Translations under genes and position numbers: made by a program
The notes under the pieces: generated by a model
Seen by the model: only the letters and a program-made list of their open reading frames with translations
Database searches by the model: none
What the model was told of the DNA's origin: nothing
Shown here: positions 35,476 through 48,123 of the stretch, piece by piece
Layout: every line of letters begins with the position of its first letter
Numbering within the stretch: the stretch's first letter is position 1
Source of the DNA: Chlorella sorokiniana
Taxonomy: Eukaryota > Chlorophyta > Trebouxiophyceae > Chlorellales > Chlorellaceae
Direction: 5' to 3'
Length of the DNA: 64,000 nt
Assembly: GCA_025917655.1 (NCBI GenBank)
Contig: CP084620.1
Coordinates: forward strand, 2,356,001 to 2,420,000

Positions 35476-37744
35476 TCAGGCCAACTCCTGCGCGTCTCGC
35501 AGCATGCTCAGCATGGGGCCCAGCGCGGTCCGACGCACCCCCGCCCGCGGCCTCGTGGCACCCGGCGTCAGGCTGCTGCTGCGCACACCGTCGACCTTGC
35601 CGCCATTGCAGCTTCGCTCGGCGGGCGGCGCGGACTGCACGCCCGTCGGCCCCAGCTGCTTGGCCGCGGGTGGCGGCGGCGTGGCTGCCACGGCGTGCTT
35701 TCCCTGCTGCGCCAGCTGCTTCCGCCGCTCGCGCAGCTGCTCGTACAGCGCCGCCCAGCCACCCTCCGGCAGGATGACGTCGCCGCGGGCGGCAGCCGGG
35801 CGCGGCGGGCCCAGCGTGGAGTAGCTGGCAGGGGCCAGCTCCCCCGCTCCTCCCGCGCCTCCTCACCGCCGTTGCTGGCCGGCAGGGCAGCTGCCTTTGC
35901 GGCCACTGCCGCACGAGCAGGTGCGGGGCTGCGGGCGGGGGCCGAGCGTGCGCCCCTGCCGCCGCCTCGCTCACAACCCGCACCTCCACAAACGCCGACA
36001 GCTCCGCCGTCAGCACGCCCTGCTCGTCGTACAAGCTGCCCGGCTCTGCGGCGGAACAGCGGGATGGGATCGGTGTTGGGAGGCCCGCCGCTGGCGTGGT
36101 GCGCAAGCAGCGCCAGGCAGGGCCCGGCAACGATCAGGCGAAGGGCTGCCCACCTTCCTCCTCCTCGCTCTCCTCCTCGCCCTCCTCCAGCCCAGCGGCT
36201 TCAGCCTCCGCCCGGCGCCGCGCCGCGGCCTGGGCCCGGCGCCCAGCCAGCGGGTGGGTGCGCGGGTCGGGGTGGGGCTCCAGCGTGACGGCGCCGCTGC
36301 CGCCATCCACGCCCACCACCCTGCCACACCGCGGCTCCGACACCCCCGGCAGCCGGTCCACCCCAATCTCCAGCAGGCGGTACGCCAGTACGTCTCCCAC
36401 GCACGGCAGGCCCTGCAGCTGCGGCAGCGCGCTGAAGGCCGCCTCCGACAGCGGCCCGTGCGCAGCGGCAGTAGGTGCAAGGCCCTGCAGCTGCTCCTCC
36501 TCCTTCTGCCGCCGTCGCCGCTGCTGCTGCTGCGGTTGCTGCTGCTGCGGCTGCTGCTGCTGCTGGCGCCGGCGCGGCTGCTCTTCCACGCTGGCGCTGC
36601 GCCACTCAGGCGGCACCCTCACCTCGGGCACATCGCTGCCCTGCTGACCCCCTTCTGGCCGCCCTCCTTCTCCGCCTGCCGCTGCTGCTGCCGGGGTGGC
36701 TCTTGCTGCAATACCTGTGCAGCAGGCTGGGCAGTCTCCGGCGTGGGGCCATGCCCAGGAGCGACCGCGTCACCGCCGTCTGCCGCCCTGCCCCGGCCGC
36801 CCTGTGGCAGCACACCCATCCGACGCAGGCGGCGCTTGGCTGCTTTGCGCCGGGCGCTGCGGCTCGGCTTCTTATCCTGCAGCAAGGCCACGCGGCATAA
36901 GAGCAAACCGAGAAGGATGAGAGCCCCGCGGCGAACAATGTGACAGCAATTCCCGCAGCCGCCCTCACCTCGCCGCCTGCGGCTGCTGGCTGCGCCGGAG
37001 CAGGTGTCTTCTGCCCTCCCTGCTGGCCGCCAGCAGGTGCGCCAGCCTCCTCGCTCGCCTCCTCGCTGCTGTCGTCGCTGCTGCTGCTGCTGTCCTTGCT
37101 GGTGCCGCCACCAGAGGAGGTGTCGTCGCTGCTGCTGCTGCCCTCATCTGAAGAGCCCTCCTCGCTGCTGACGCCGTCTTGTTCCGTCGCAGCAGGCGCC
37201 TCAGCCAGGTGTTTCTGCCGCTTCCGCTGCGCCGCTGCTGCTGCGCCCTCCAGTGCGGCAGCAGCACCACGCTTGCGGCTCAGGCCCACCACCAGCGTGT
37301 CGCCATCCCGCAACAGGTCCGGCTTGGATCCGCGCAGCAGGGCGTACCCATCAAGGGTTGCCTCCAGGCGCGAGCGGTCCCCTGGAAGCAGACCAAGCTC
37401 TTGACCCACCTGCAGACAGCAACAGTGCAGCCTCGGCCACCCTTGAGAACCGCGGCGGTGGCGGCAACAACACGGCGGCAAGGGCCTCAAGGCAAATCTC
37501 TCCTGTGCCATCGTGTACGGCTCTCACCTCATCAAGGAGACCGCCGATGTTGTATGCAGTTCCGAGTGGTCGCCACCTGCAGCAGGAGCAGCCATCAGGC
37601 CTGATCGCACGCCAACATACTTTACCGCGGCAATTCACGTGATTCAAACGCTTTACAACTCAGATTGCCCGTAACTTACCAAAACTTCGAGGGTGCGCTG
37701 CGATGCGGGAAGGTCAGCTCAATGCGCAGCCTGAAGGGCTGCAT
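35476..37744 (-). CDS. Coilin-like Cajal body protein
   Basis: Coilin scaffolds Cajal bodies, where spliceosomal snRNPs mature. The N-terminus (MQPFRLRIELTFP, start at 37742-37744) and the ubiquitin-like domain blocks YALLRGSKPDLLRDGDTLVV match the coilin head. A long Ser/Asp/Glu-rich stretch follows (about 37060-37190). Next is a basic motif SRSARRKAAKRRLRRMG (about 36820-36880) that resembles the coilin nuclear-localisation region. The C-terminal part fits the atypical Tudor-like domain: LPCVGDVLAYRLLEIGVDRL, CGRVVGVDGGSGAVTLEP, then SLYDEQGVLTAELSAFVEVRVV. The protein ends SMLRDAQELA at the stop 35476-35478. Four or five introns split it. Coilins diverge fast, so identity rests on domain order rather than one signature. 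Confidence 0.8.
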
Positions 37745-37965
37745 GTTGTAAACTGCAAATAACCAATCTTCCAATTGCTGTGAAACGCATGTATCGGGAC
37801 GTCAGCACGACAGAGAAGAACGGCATGTGTTGCCCGCCACTGCCAGCACTGCGGCGCCGCTATCGCAGCAGCCCATCACTAACCAGCATGTTGTTGGAAA
37901 AGGCAGCATTACAACTCTGGGCTGACAGTGCGATTTCACTTCATAGCCTGCGGCAGCGACAGTTC
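37745..37965. other. Short spacer, coilin 5' flank and Aquarius 3' end
   Basis: A 221 bp gap lies between two minus-strand genes. The coilin promoter probably overlaps the 3' UTR of Aquarius. Nothing specific is recognised. Confidence 0.45.
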
Positions 37966-40900
37966 TCAGCCTTGCATGGGCTCCTCGCCAACGGCGCCCT
38001 CGTCGCCGCCCTCTGCGTCGCCGCCCTCTGCGTCGCCGCCCTCCTCCTCCTCCTCCTCCTCCTCCTCGCCCTCTTCCTCCTCATCCCCCTCTTGCTCCGC
38101 ATCTGCCGGTGCCGTGGTCTGCACAGCCTCCTCAACTGCTCCAGCCGCCGCGGCCGCCGCATCGCCGCCGTCAGCCGGCGCCGCGCTGCTGCGGGCCCAG
38201 GCCGTCGCCGCCTCCTCCCACTGCCTGCACATGTGCACCACGATGGCACCCATGTGCTCCACCCCGCTGACCAGCTGCGCGGGGGCACCTCCCCCACGCC
38301 GCGGCTGCAGTGGCCGTAATGCTCCCGGGGACCAGCGCCAGCTGCTGCGGCCGCGCCAGCAGCTGGCTGAACGTCGGCTGCAGCTCGTAGCAGTTGGAGA
38401 ACAGGCTGGCGCGGCCAAAGATGTAGAGGCCGAGGCGGGCGCGGGACATGGCCACCACTGAATGGAGAGCGGGGGGGGAGCGGTAAACAGGCAGGCCGGT
38501 CAGGCTGGAAGAACAACAAATGCATGGGACGGCGCAGGGTGGCACCGCTTGCTGCCACACCCTGCCGGGCGCTCACCCAGCCTCCGCACGTCGCGCAGGT
38601 GCCCAAAGTGGTTGGTGCGCACCAGGGACAGCAGCACGTAGTCGTTCTGCTGGCCCTGGTACTTGTCCACGGTGGTGACCTGAGGGGGAGCACCACAGAG
38701 GCGGGCCTCGAGGCACACATGCCCACGGAGCAAGCATGCTCCCACACAAACAGAGAACAGCACGGCTGAAGCCGGGGGCGGCAATTAATCCAGGCTGGCA
38801 GCAGGGCTGCCGGCCCTGCGCGGCCCACCTTGGCGGGGCGTCCAAAGGCGGGGTGGTGGGCGCAGCGCCGCTCAAACACGTCCCGCAGCAGCGCCTTCTG
38901 GCCGTTGTACGTGGTCAGCACCGAGATCTTGTGGGCGGGGTAGCCCAGCAGGCGCATGTACTGGTACACAGACACCAGGTACTCCGCCTCGCCCAGGTTC
39001 TGCATTGGGGGTGGGGGGGGCAGGGGGAGGTGGGTGGGCGGGTGGGTGGGGGTGGGGGAGGCGGTGGAGGGTTTGGGGCAGCCCTTTGCAAGGCAGCCAC
39101 GAAGTTGGGCCCAAACGCGGCACTGCGGGGCGCTGGCCCCGGTCACCGCCCATAGCTGGCCCCGCACCGCAGGCGGGCCCGCAGTCGCAGGCGGCCCCGT
39201 GTCGCAGCTGGTGCCGCAGGCGGCGGCACCTGGTAGAAGTATGGGAGGGGGCAGGACTCGCCGCGGCCGCCGTAGTCGGGCACGTCGATGAGCTGGTAGT
39301 CCAGGGCGAAGCCCGGGTTGGCGGCCACAAAGGCGGGGGCAGAGGAGACGGCGGGCAGGTCGCCGAGGTCACGGTACCGCCAGTTGTACAGCTTGGCCAG
39401 GGAGGGCGCGCGCGGCCCTGCGCAGCATGGGTCATCCGCGGTGAGTGGGCCCGACACAGGCGGAGCCACATGGTGCGCCCAGCGCAGGTCCACGCTTGGG
39501 TAGAGGCCCTGGGGAGGGGACACCGTCTGCCCCGCCACCCCCTGCCCACCTGCGCGTTGAGCTCGATGTAGGGCGTGCCCAGGCGGATGAAGCGCGTGAA
39601 GAGGGACTGGTCCAGGTGGCTGTACTGCTGTATCGCCATGTTCTTCACCACCGGGGGAAGCTGGTGGTGGTCGCCGATCATGATGACGCGCTTCAATCGG
39701 TTGTGCCCGTCCTCCTGGCGCTGCAGGGGGTCAAACAGGGCAGGGGAGCCCCCAAAAGCGCGTGAGAAACTTTGCAAGGCACACATGCTACTGCCCTGCT
39801 GCCACCAGCAGCGCGCGTCGCGCAGCAGCCGCCATTCCGGCGTGACCGCCGCACCTGCAGCAGCATGGGGATGAAGGTCTCGATCTCCAGGATCTGCGCG
39901 CTCTCCTCCATCAGCAGGTTGTCGTACTTGAAGCCCAGCTCCAGGAACTCCCTGTTGTGATGGGCGGCGCGTGGTGATGGGTTGCTCAGGGTTTGTTCAG
40001 GGTGGGCAATGCACAGGGCACTGGCGGTACAAAGGGCGGCACCACGCGGGACAAACAGCCAGGGAAGGCTGGCATGGCGCAGCAGTGGCTGCAAGCGTGG
40101 CTGCCCAGCCGTCGCTCACTTGCGCTTGAGTGCCGCGTGCGTGCAGGTCATGGCCACGATCTTGGCCTGCTTTGTCACAAGGTAGTTGACTCGGTCTGCG
40201 GAGCTCTTGAGCAGCTCAAAGGGGCGAATCTCCTCCAGCTCCTTGAACAGCGTGCGCATGTGGCGGAAGCAGCCCTGCGCAGTGGGAAGCACCAGAGAGG
40301 CCAGGAGCAGAGCCGCGGGTCAGGGGTGCAGCCTCCAACAACAGTTGCGCAGCAGGTCGAGCCGAGCACACGGGGCGGCGCCTACCCCCACACTCCCCCG
40401 GACCCCGGCGCTACGGCCCCACCTGCGCCTTCTCCCAGTCCTCCTCGTACTTCTCGCCCTTGAACAGCGGCTGGGGCGCGTCGGCGAAGAAGGCGGTGAA
40501 GGGGAAGAGCTCTGGCCAACGGAGGGGGAGGGGCAGGGAGGTTGGTCAGGAAGGATGAGGCCAGCCCGTGATCGCTTGCAAAGGAGCAGCGCCCAGCAGA
40601 GCACAGCCCGTAAGCACTCCCTGACCCCGCAACCAGCAGCACGTACCCTTGATGCAGCCTGGCGTCTTCTTGGCGGCGCAGGCGGCCGCAAACTTCTCCC
40701 AGCGCGCCAGCACGTGCAGCAGCCAGAAGTGGCCCGCCGTCTCGCATGTGTAAGCCACGCTCTCGCTCACCTCCAGCAGCTTGGCCAGCCGCTCAACCTG
40801 GCTCGAGCGGGGGAGGGAAGCAAGCGGGGACAAAACGTGGGGACAGGCGCGAGCGGCAAGGAGGAGCGCAGCGCCAGCCACAGCGGTAGAGCCCCTCCTG

Positions 40901-43900
40901 GCTAATATGCACCATGCCCATGCACACACACGCCAACACAAGCCAGGGGCCCGCGCCCCACCTCTGCCAGCAGCTCCAGGCGGCGCGCCAGCATGGCGTT
41001 GACGCGCCCGTGCGCGAGAAGTCCAGCTCCGTCTCCAGCTCCGCCTCGCCCATGCCCAGGCGCAGCAGGTAGCGCGCGGGCACATCGCGCTCCACAATCT
41101 GGGGGGCCGGGGGGGGCGGTGCCATGTCAGTGCAATGGTTGCTGCAATCCGCTGCCCATTGTCTCCCTTGCAGGCAAACAGCCCCCTTCCTTTGCCGCCG
41201 CAGCCTTTGCCCAGCGGCGCCGCGGCCCACCTTTGTGAAGAGGTCGTTGAGGGCCTGGTTGGAGTGGGTGACCACCAGGGTGCGCTGGGAGGGGCAGTTG
41301 TGGTACAGGATGTGCATGATCTGCACCGCGGTGTCCGTCTTGCCCGTGCCTGCGCAGGCGGGAGGGGCAGGGGCAGGGCGGGGCAAGGGGTCGGAGATCG
41401 TGGCAGGCTGGCTGCGGCAGCCGCGGCTGCTGGACACAACGCACGGGATCCAGGCCGGCGCTGTCGCCCGGGAAGGCTGTACTGGGCGGAGCGCTGCCAG
41501 GAGGGAGCGGCGCGCTCACCGGGCGGGCCCACCACCATGGTCAGCCCCGGCTGCACGCCGCTCATGATGGCCTGCGTCTGCACCGGCGTGAAGCGCACGG
41601 CGTTCTGGGGGCAGGTCCTGGGGGTAGGGGCCGGGGTCCACCGGCGTGTACGACTCAACCACCAGCCGCCGCTCGCCGCCGGGCGCGCCGCCGCCGTCGG
41701 CCGCCTCGCCCGCCTTGCGCTTGCCCGCCTTGCCCGACGGCGCCTCCTCCTTCAGGGGCGGGAAGGTGATGCGGAAGGGGCGCTCCAGCTGCGGCGAGCG
41801 GCTGCCGTTGACAAACTCAACCTGCCAGTCGGGAAGGCCTCGCGCACGTGCTCTGCGGCCAACAGGGGGCAGGGTCGTGAAGTGGGAGCCAGGAGCGGGC
41901 TTAAAACGCAGACGTGTGACAGCAGCCGTTGCGACGCCCTGGTCTCCGGTTCACCCCCGCATTTGTCTGCTCGCGCGGCTGCACCATGCACGCCAGCACT
42001 GCTGGCGCTGCCGCTGAGGCAGACAGGCATCGCGTGCTGCACACAACAGGTACCGCCCCTCACCCGCATCCAGGAACGTGTCCTTGAAGTCCACCGTCTG
42101 CAGGCAGCCGTCCATGTGGCTGTACTGCGCGGCACCCGGGTCGCCGTAGCCCAGCAGGATGTCGTGCAGCCAGGGGGCAGCACGCAGTCCTCGTTCACCA
42201 GGTCACGGATCGACTCGAGCACCGCCTTGAAGTTGTTCTCCTTGGCCTGTGTGGGGTGAGGGTGGGTGTGGGTGTGGGTGTGGGTGGATGGGTGGGTGGG
42301 GGTAGCAGCGAGGGAATGAGCAAGAGGATGGCAGGGCAGCACTGCCAGAGCAGGCTCTGGGCAGCCCTGGCAGCCCCTTGCTCAACAGCAGTCGCCGCCA
42401 TGGACGGCGCGGCCGCGGGCCGGGTGCGCCCACCTTGCGGCGCATGATCATGTTGAAGGTGGCGTACACGTCCTCGGGCGCGGAGGGCCCCGCCTGCGCC
42501 GCCGCCAGCGCGTTCATGTCCATCTGGTACTGAGCGGTGTCCAGGGCCACGGTGTAGGTACGAACGGTGCCAGAAGGGGGCCCTGCTCGTCCAGCCGCAC
42601 CCGCCCCGTGAAGTCGTTCATCAGCTTGCCCTCTGGAGTGGGGCGGGGGTGGGTGGCAGCCCCCAAGGGCCAGCGCTCGTGAGAGCCAGGGCATGCGGCA
42701 AGGCCGACACACGCTCAGCCGTGCACCTCCAAACACAACCTGCGGCTGAAGCTGTCGCTGCATCACCCAGCCCAGCCCACACTCCCTGCAGCCTCACCCT
42801 CGTCCCGTATCTCGACCACCTCACAGCCGCGCACGTACCGCAGCCCCGCCCGCTCCATGAACCCCGCAGCCTCGCCCGCCGCGCCCCGCCCCGCCTGCGC
42901 CATGTAGTTGGCGGTGACGGCGTCGGGGGCGGATGGCCAGCAGGAAGAGCACGTCGTGCTGGCGCAGCTCGTCCCACTCGGCGCGCACGTCCGGGCGCAG
43001 CGCAGACAGGTTCACGGTGACCTCGGCTGCGGAAAGGAGGTGTGTGTGTGTGTGTGGTGGGGGGGGGCTCAAGGGAGGGAGGGCCACAGCAGAAAGAGAG
43101 CCGCAGAGCATGACATGCCCAGGCAACCAGCACAGCGAGGATCTGCCTGAAGGCAGTGCTCTGCCCTGCAGCACTCACCCGTGACAGCCGCCGGCTTGTT
43201 CTCGCCGACCTTGGGCTTGCGCACCTCGGTGATGGCAAACTTGTCGATGGTGTGTGCCATGCGCGCCCAGCCGCTGAAACCCACCTGCCGCAGGTGGAAG
43301 CAGCAGCGCAACAGGTTGGCGTGGCAATGGTGCACGTTACGGTACGCTGACAGCAACCTAACAATCAAGCGGTCCTGGCCACAGCGCTCCCCAGACTGAC
43401 CAGCCAGGACGTTTCCCCTGCCCCTTTTGCTGCCAGGGAACGGGAGGCCGGCCCCCACCCTGCCGTTCCCTTTGCTGACTCTGCAGCCCGTGCCCCCTGG
43501 CTTCTGGCCCTCCCCGCCCCGCCGCCCACCCGCCCCCTGCCCCGGCGCAGCCCACCCGCTCGTCGTCCCCCAGGTACGGCCCCAGCCGCTTCACCACGTC
43601 CACGATGTCCTCCCGGATCTCGTAGGTGGCCTCCAGGCGGAAGAGGTTGAAGTTGCGCAGCAGGTAGTCCACGGGGTGAGGAACTGGAGGTTGAGCTTGG
43701 GCAGCGCCAGCACGCCCTCGCCTGCGCAGGGAGGGAGGGAGAGGGGCAGCAGGAGGTGGGCGTGGGCTTGCCTCAGGAGGGATACGCGCAAGCAAGCCTG
43801 CCACTGCAGGAGTGCTTTTTGTGGTGCCAGGAGGAACTTCAGGGCTGCATGCTGCGCATTTCAATTGTCTCAACAAACCATTTCCTCCAGCCCCCAACAA

Positions 43901-46502
43901 CCCACCCACCTGTGTAGTGCACCGAGGGCACCTGGTTCTCGTCAAACAGCACCTCCTCGGTGGGGTACAGCGGCATCGCGTTCACCACCTCCGCCTGGGG
44001 GCCGGGCGGGGGGCTCTCAGCAATGGAAAGGGCACCTGAATGTCCTGCAGGCGGCAGCAGCCACGCAGGCACATCCTCCCACCCAACCGCAAACCCCACA
44101 CGTTTCCCCTACCTGCGAAGAGCGCCGCTCATACGTGGCCAGCATCACCTCGGTAAGGAAGGCGGCGTCCTCGGCCAGGGGGTCGTCCTCAGCCACCAGC
44201 CTGGCGGGGGCGGGGGCGCACGGGAGTGAGGAGCAGCACAGGCAGGTGCACAAGTAGCAAAGACACAGCCGGCATGGCTGGCGTCCCCCCCCCACAACAT
44301 TTGCCCTGTAAGTTACCCAGAGACATCCCCCCCCACACCCACACCCACACCCACACACCTGAGCTGGCGTGTGACCAGGAAGCGCAGCTCCTCGGGGTCA
44401 GTGCTGACAGCTCCTTGCGCAGCACATCGCGCTTCTCCACTGCACGGCAGCAGGCCGGGGCCAGTTGGTGGATGTGCGAGCACGTGTGTGGTTCAGCAAG
44501 CGAACAGCGGCTCTGCGTGAAAGCAGATGCGTCCGCATGGCAGCCGCCCCATCACAGCCGCCCCCAGCAAGACAACACGGCAGCGCCCACCTGTGCCGCA
44601 GTTGGCCAGCGCCAGCTCCCGCAGCTTGGGCACGTGCTTGAAGAAGAGGCGCTGCAGCTGCTGCACGCGCTCGTAGTGCGCCGCCGTCACCTCCTCCTCG
44701 CCCAGCGACTCCCCGTGTGGTCGTCGATGGGGAAGGAGAGGTAGAAGCGCAGCAGGTCGACCAGCTGCGGTGGGGGGACAACCGCATAGGGGGCAGCGAT
44801 GGGCGGCACGCGCGCTGCCCAGCCACTCAACATTGCGCTGGCGGCAGCAGGCAGGACGGAACGGGGTGCCGGCTGTGGAAGCACCCTATACGGGCAGGCG
44901 AGCGAATGCGGCCCCTGCCGTGGGGTGGGAGCCAGCTGCGCTGCCTTGCTGCTGCCGAGCGCCCCACCTGCACGAAGAGCTTGCCGTCTGGGTGGGAGTA
45001 GAGGCGGGACATGTAGCACTTGACCAGGATGGCTCGGTCCTCCAGCAGGGCGTGCACAAAGCGGCGCGTGGGCAGCTGCACTTGTGTGTGAGGGGGAGGC
45101 AGCGGGGAGTGAGCCAAGGCCCGTGCCAGGGTTCAGTAAAAGGGGATGACAGACGGGGCAGCGGGGCGGCCAGCTGCCAGGCCACGAAGCCTGCAGGGCT
45201 CCAACCGCTGCCGCAGCCGCGCAGGTGTTGAGCGCTCCAGGCACTGCCGTCCCCACCCACACCCCCTTGGGCCTGGGTCCTGGCGGAGCCTTGCGCCCAC
45301 CTGGGTCAGCAGGTCTGTAAGGAACTCCACAAAGCGCTCGCAGTACAGCACGGCCTGGCGGCGGGGGCTGGCTGCACCGCCTGCGCCGCCCGCGTCACCC
45401 GCCGCGCCGTCCTGCTCCATGGGCGCCGCTCCGCCGTTTTCCCCGTGTTCGGCGGGCACCGCGTCCGCCAGCACGGCCAGGAAGTCGGAGAGGAGGGCGG
45501 GGACGAAGGTGGCCTCGGGCGGCTCTGCACGGGGACGTGCCCCTCCTGCGCCGCCGCCTTGGCCTCCTTCTTGGCAAGGTGGCGCCAGTGCTTGGCCAGC
45601 TGCGGCTGCGCGTGCAGCTCCAGCTGCAGGCGGCCGCGGCTCAGCGCGTGCCACAGCGGCAGGCTGACCAGCCGCAGCACCTGCGCACGCACCGCCTCGT
45701 TCTCCAGAGACTGCGGGGCGGATGTGTGCAGGAGGGCAGATCAGCTGGATGCATGCAAGCCGCATGCCCAAGCCGGGTTGCATGGACAGCTCACTGGAAA
45801 GTCGCCCAACCCTGCCGCAGCATTGTCGCAGGCACAGCCGAGAAGGCTTGCAAACGGTGCGCTGCTGCCAACACCCTCGCCCCCTGTGAGCACCTGGAAG
45901 GCATTGATGGTGAAGAGCAGGTAGGACACGCGCTCGTGCATGCGCATGCGCTCCCCGGCCTCCGCCTGCAGCGCCAGCACGCGCTGGAAGAAGGCGGGGA
46001 AGGCCTCCTGCAGGGGACCAGGGGTGGATGGGGCCAGCTCAGCAGCCGCGCCTGGCCTGCTTGCCACGCAGCAAGGGGCTAGGAGCCGCAGGAGTTTGAA
46101 ATGGCCGCAACCCGCTCCCCCGACGGCTCCTTGAGCCTTCGCCACCGGCCGCACTCCGCAGCCGCCTGCCTCCCCCAGCGCACCTGGTTGTGCTGCTGGA
46201 AGCAGGCCCAGCCCGGCACCTGCTCCCTGAACTTCTGGTTCACCAGGGCCACCATGCTCATGAGGTGCTCGTAGGCCGCGGGCCCCGCCGCCCCCTCCGC
46301 GTAGTGCGGCCACAGGTAGTTCTCCAGGTACTGGCTCAGCTCCAGCACCTGCACGCGGCGCTGCGGGGCGGCCGCTCGCCGCCGCCACCCAGCTCCTCGC
46401 GGTACAGGCGGGACACCAGGTCCGCGCTGTACGCCGCCCGCTCCTCCCCGCCCAGTTCTCCGCCGCCAGCTGCGTCACGCGGTCCGCGCTGATGTCGGTC
46501 AT
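37966..46502 (-). CDS. AQR: Aquarius intron-binding spliceosomal RNA helicase
   Basis: Aquarius is an SF1 helicase of the intron-binding complex that docks on the branch-site region and links splicing to snoRNP assembly. The ATG at 46500-46502 ([17 protein letters not shown]) opens the family N-terminus. ARM-like helical blocks follow ([72 protein letters not shown]). The helicase core shows LTMVVGPPG split by an intron from [18 protein letters not shown], then [105 protein letters not shown] and [20 protein letters not shown]. The C-terminus is acidic (poly-Glu) ending EEPMQG. There are 20 or more introns. Single-base slips occur (for example near 42570). It may start further upstream, joined to the SAP frame. 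Confidence 0.93.
38037..38103. repeat. CTC/CCT microsatellite coding poly-Glu tail of Aquarius
   Basis: A near-perfect trinucleotide run codes for glutamate on the minus strand, in the acidic tail. Two 15-bp copies of a CCCTCTGCGTCGCCG unit lie just before it. Confidence 0.7.
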
Positions 46503-47214
46503 GGTGAGCGCACCGGCCGCCGGGCGCTGCTGCGGGCCGCGGCCGCGGCCGCGCCCGCCCGGCCGCCATGACGCCCGGTGCCGCGTCCGGCGCGGCCACC
46601 CTGCTTGGCACCACGCCCGCCCTGCTTGGCGCTGCGTGGCCGCTTCTTTGTGGCAGCCCGGCGGCGGCCTCCTCGCCGTCTGCTGCCGAGGCTGCTGCGC
46701 CGCCAGCTTGACCCTCGGCTGCAGCGGCACTGCCATCGGCGGCGGAGCCATCCACCTCCATTGCTTCCTGCTGCTGCGCCGACCTGCGCCTGAGTACTGG
46801 GCTGGTGCTGGTGCTGCTGCTCTGCCTGCTCCTGCGCCTCGGCTGCTGGGGCTGGGTCTGCGCCTACCGCCTGCTGCGCCGCCGCTGCCGGCTCAGGCGC
46901 TGCCTCCGGCTCGGCCTCCTCAACAGCCTCCTCAGCGCTGCCAGCTTGTGCTGCTTGGCGCGCTGTTTCCATCTCTTCCGGTGTACCCTGCACCACAAAA
47001 GCAGCTTGAGTGAGATGATGTGCACAACACACGGACACTCAGTGCACCATGCCCATCGCTGCCCACTAGGGCCACATACTTCGTGCTCCTTGATGTATGC
47101 CTCCAGGCGCTCTGCCAGCTCTGCCTTCTTGCCCCCAACGGGCTGCCCTCGCTTCTTCAGCTCATCCTTGAGCTTGGCCACGGTGAGGTCTGCAACCCAC
47201 TCCGTGCCAGGCAT
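46499..47214 (-). CDS. SAP-domain protein or N-terminal extension of Aquarius
   Basis: Exon 1 from the ATG at 47212-47214 (MPGTEWVADLTVAKLKDELK) encodes a SAP domain (LKKRGQPVGGKKAELAERLE), a short helix-turn-helix that binds DNA or RNA and is found in mRNP factors such as SARNP/Tho1. After an intron, exon 2 (from about 46988) is Glu/Ala/Gln-rich. It then turns strongly basic (RRRAATKKRPRSAKQGGRG, near 46620-46680). In this frame the stop TGA overlaps the Aquarius ATG as ATGA at 46499-46502. Either this is a separate small SAP protein read from the same transcript, or single-base errors hide a fusion with Aquarius. A second acidic frame (MEVDGSAADGSAAA, about 46700-46761) supports a frame slip inside exon 2. 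The frame stays open upstream to a plausible splice acceptor near 47330, so an earlier exon is possible. Confidence 0.6.
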
Positions 47215-48123
47215 AGCGACGCCTGCCGCCGCCGTTGGGTCGAAGGCACCCCTAGCTGAGCGTGGCGCAGACTGCTGATCGCTGCTGGCTCCTTTCACGC
47301 GCTCGGCTGTCAGCAAACGCTGCCTCTGCGGGGGAAAAGGCGCAAGTGGGAGCAGCGCTCAGGCAGGTGTGATGGCCGCCGAAAACACTGCTGAACAACG
47401 ACAGCATCATTGATTGCTTATAAATACACGCCGCAGCCCCGTCGAGCAGGCGCAGACGACGCAACAAATATGATCGCCACCGCAAGCAACTGCAGCACGT
47501 CCACAGTGCCAAATCCCGCACCTTAGTTCGCTCAAAGCCTGATGAAACAGACCCACCGTTGCACAACACAAAGGCTCCGGGCCATGCACTCTTAAGCCAG
47601 CATGTGGCGGCCCTATTAGCACGGCAGAGCTAAGCAAGCAGTGCCAAGCCGTGCAGGAAATATAGAGAGTGTGTTGTGCAGCCTTTGTACCGTCTGGCGC
47701 GCGCTGACGACCGACACCGTGAAGGCGAACACTCTATAATGCGTGAATTTTAAGCTCCACAACAATTGCTGGATCGAAAATCGGGACAGGCATTGCCCAC
47801 AAGCTCTGCCGTGAAACTGTGCAGGCCTTGACGGCTCTGGCTGCCGGCGCAGTCCCCTGAACTTAGTTACTGGGTTGCACAGACGGCAGTTTCCTGCCGC
47901 AGATGCAGCAAGCGCCTTCTCCTGTGATATACCCGGTCTTCAGGGCCAATACTCGTGCCTGTTTACTGGCGCCTGCTGACGTGACAGCCAAGGTGGGCGG
48001 CGATGACGTGGCGGGAGGAAATTTCTCATGAAAGGCTGTTCCCAGAGCATTGATTCGGGCTTTGTGCTGAGCGCTTGTGTCTCCGAAATCTTTCGACGTA
48101 TTGAAACGCTCCCTCTTGCTGCG
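47215..48123. other. Divergent intergenic region, SAP/Aquarius and PIG-L
   Basis: This holds the 5' flanks of both genes. A minus-strand frame at 47863-48204 overlaps the first PIG-L exon and includes a short CCICGRKLP stretch. It has no recognisable family and may be chance. Nothing else is supported. Confidence 0.45.

Noticed and set aside
35328-36943. Long plus-strand Arg/Pro-rich frames
   Set aside because: They are shadows of the coilin exons on the minus strand. Composition reflects GC-rich antisense codons and no domain is present.
42240-42303. Interstitial telomere repeat (GGGTGTGG units)
   Set aside because: The units do not match TTTAGGG or TTAGGG. It is a simple G/T-rich tract in an Aquarius intron.
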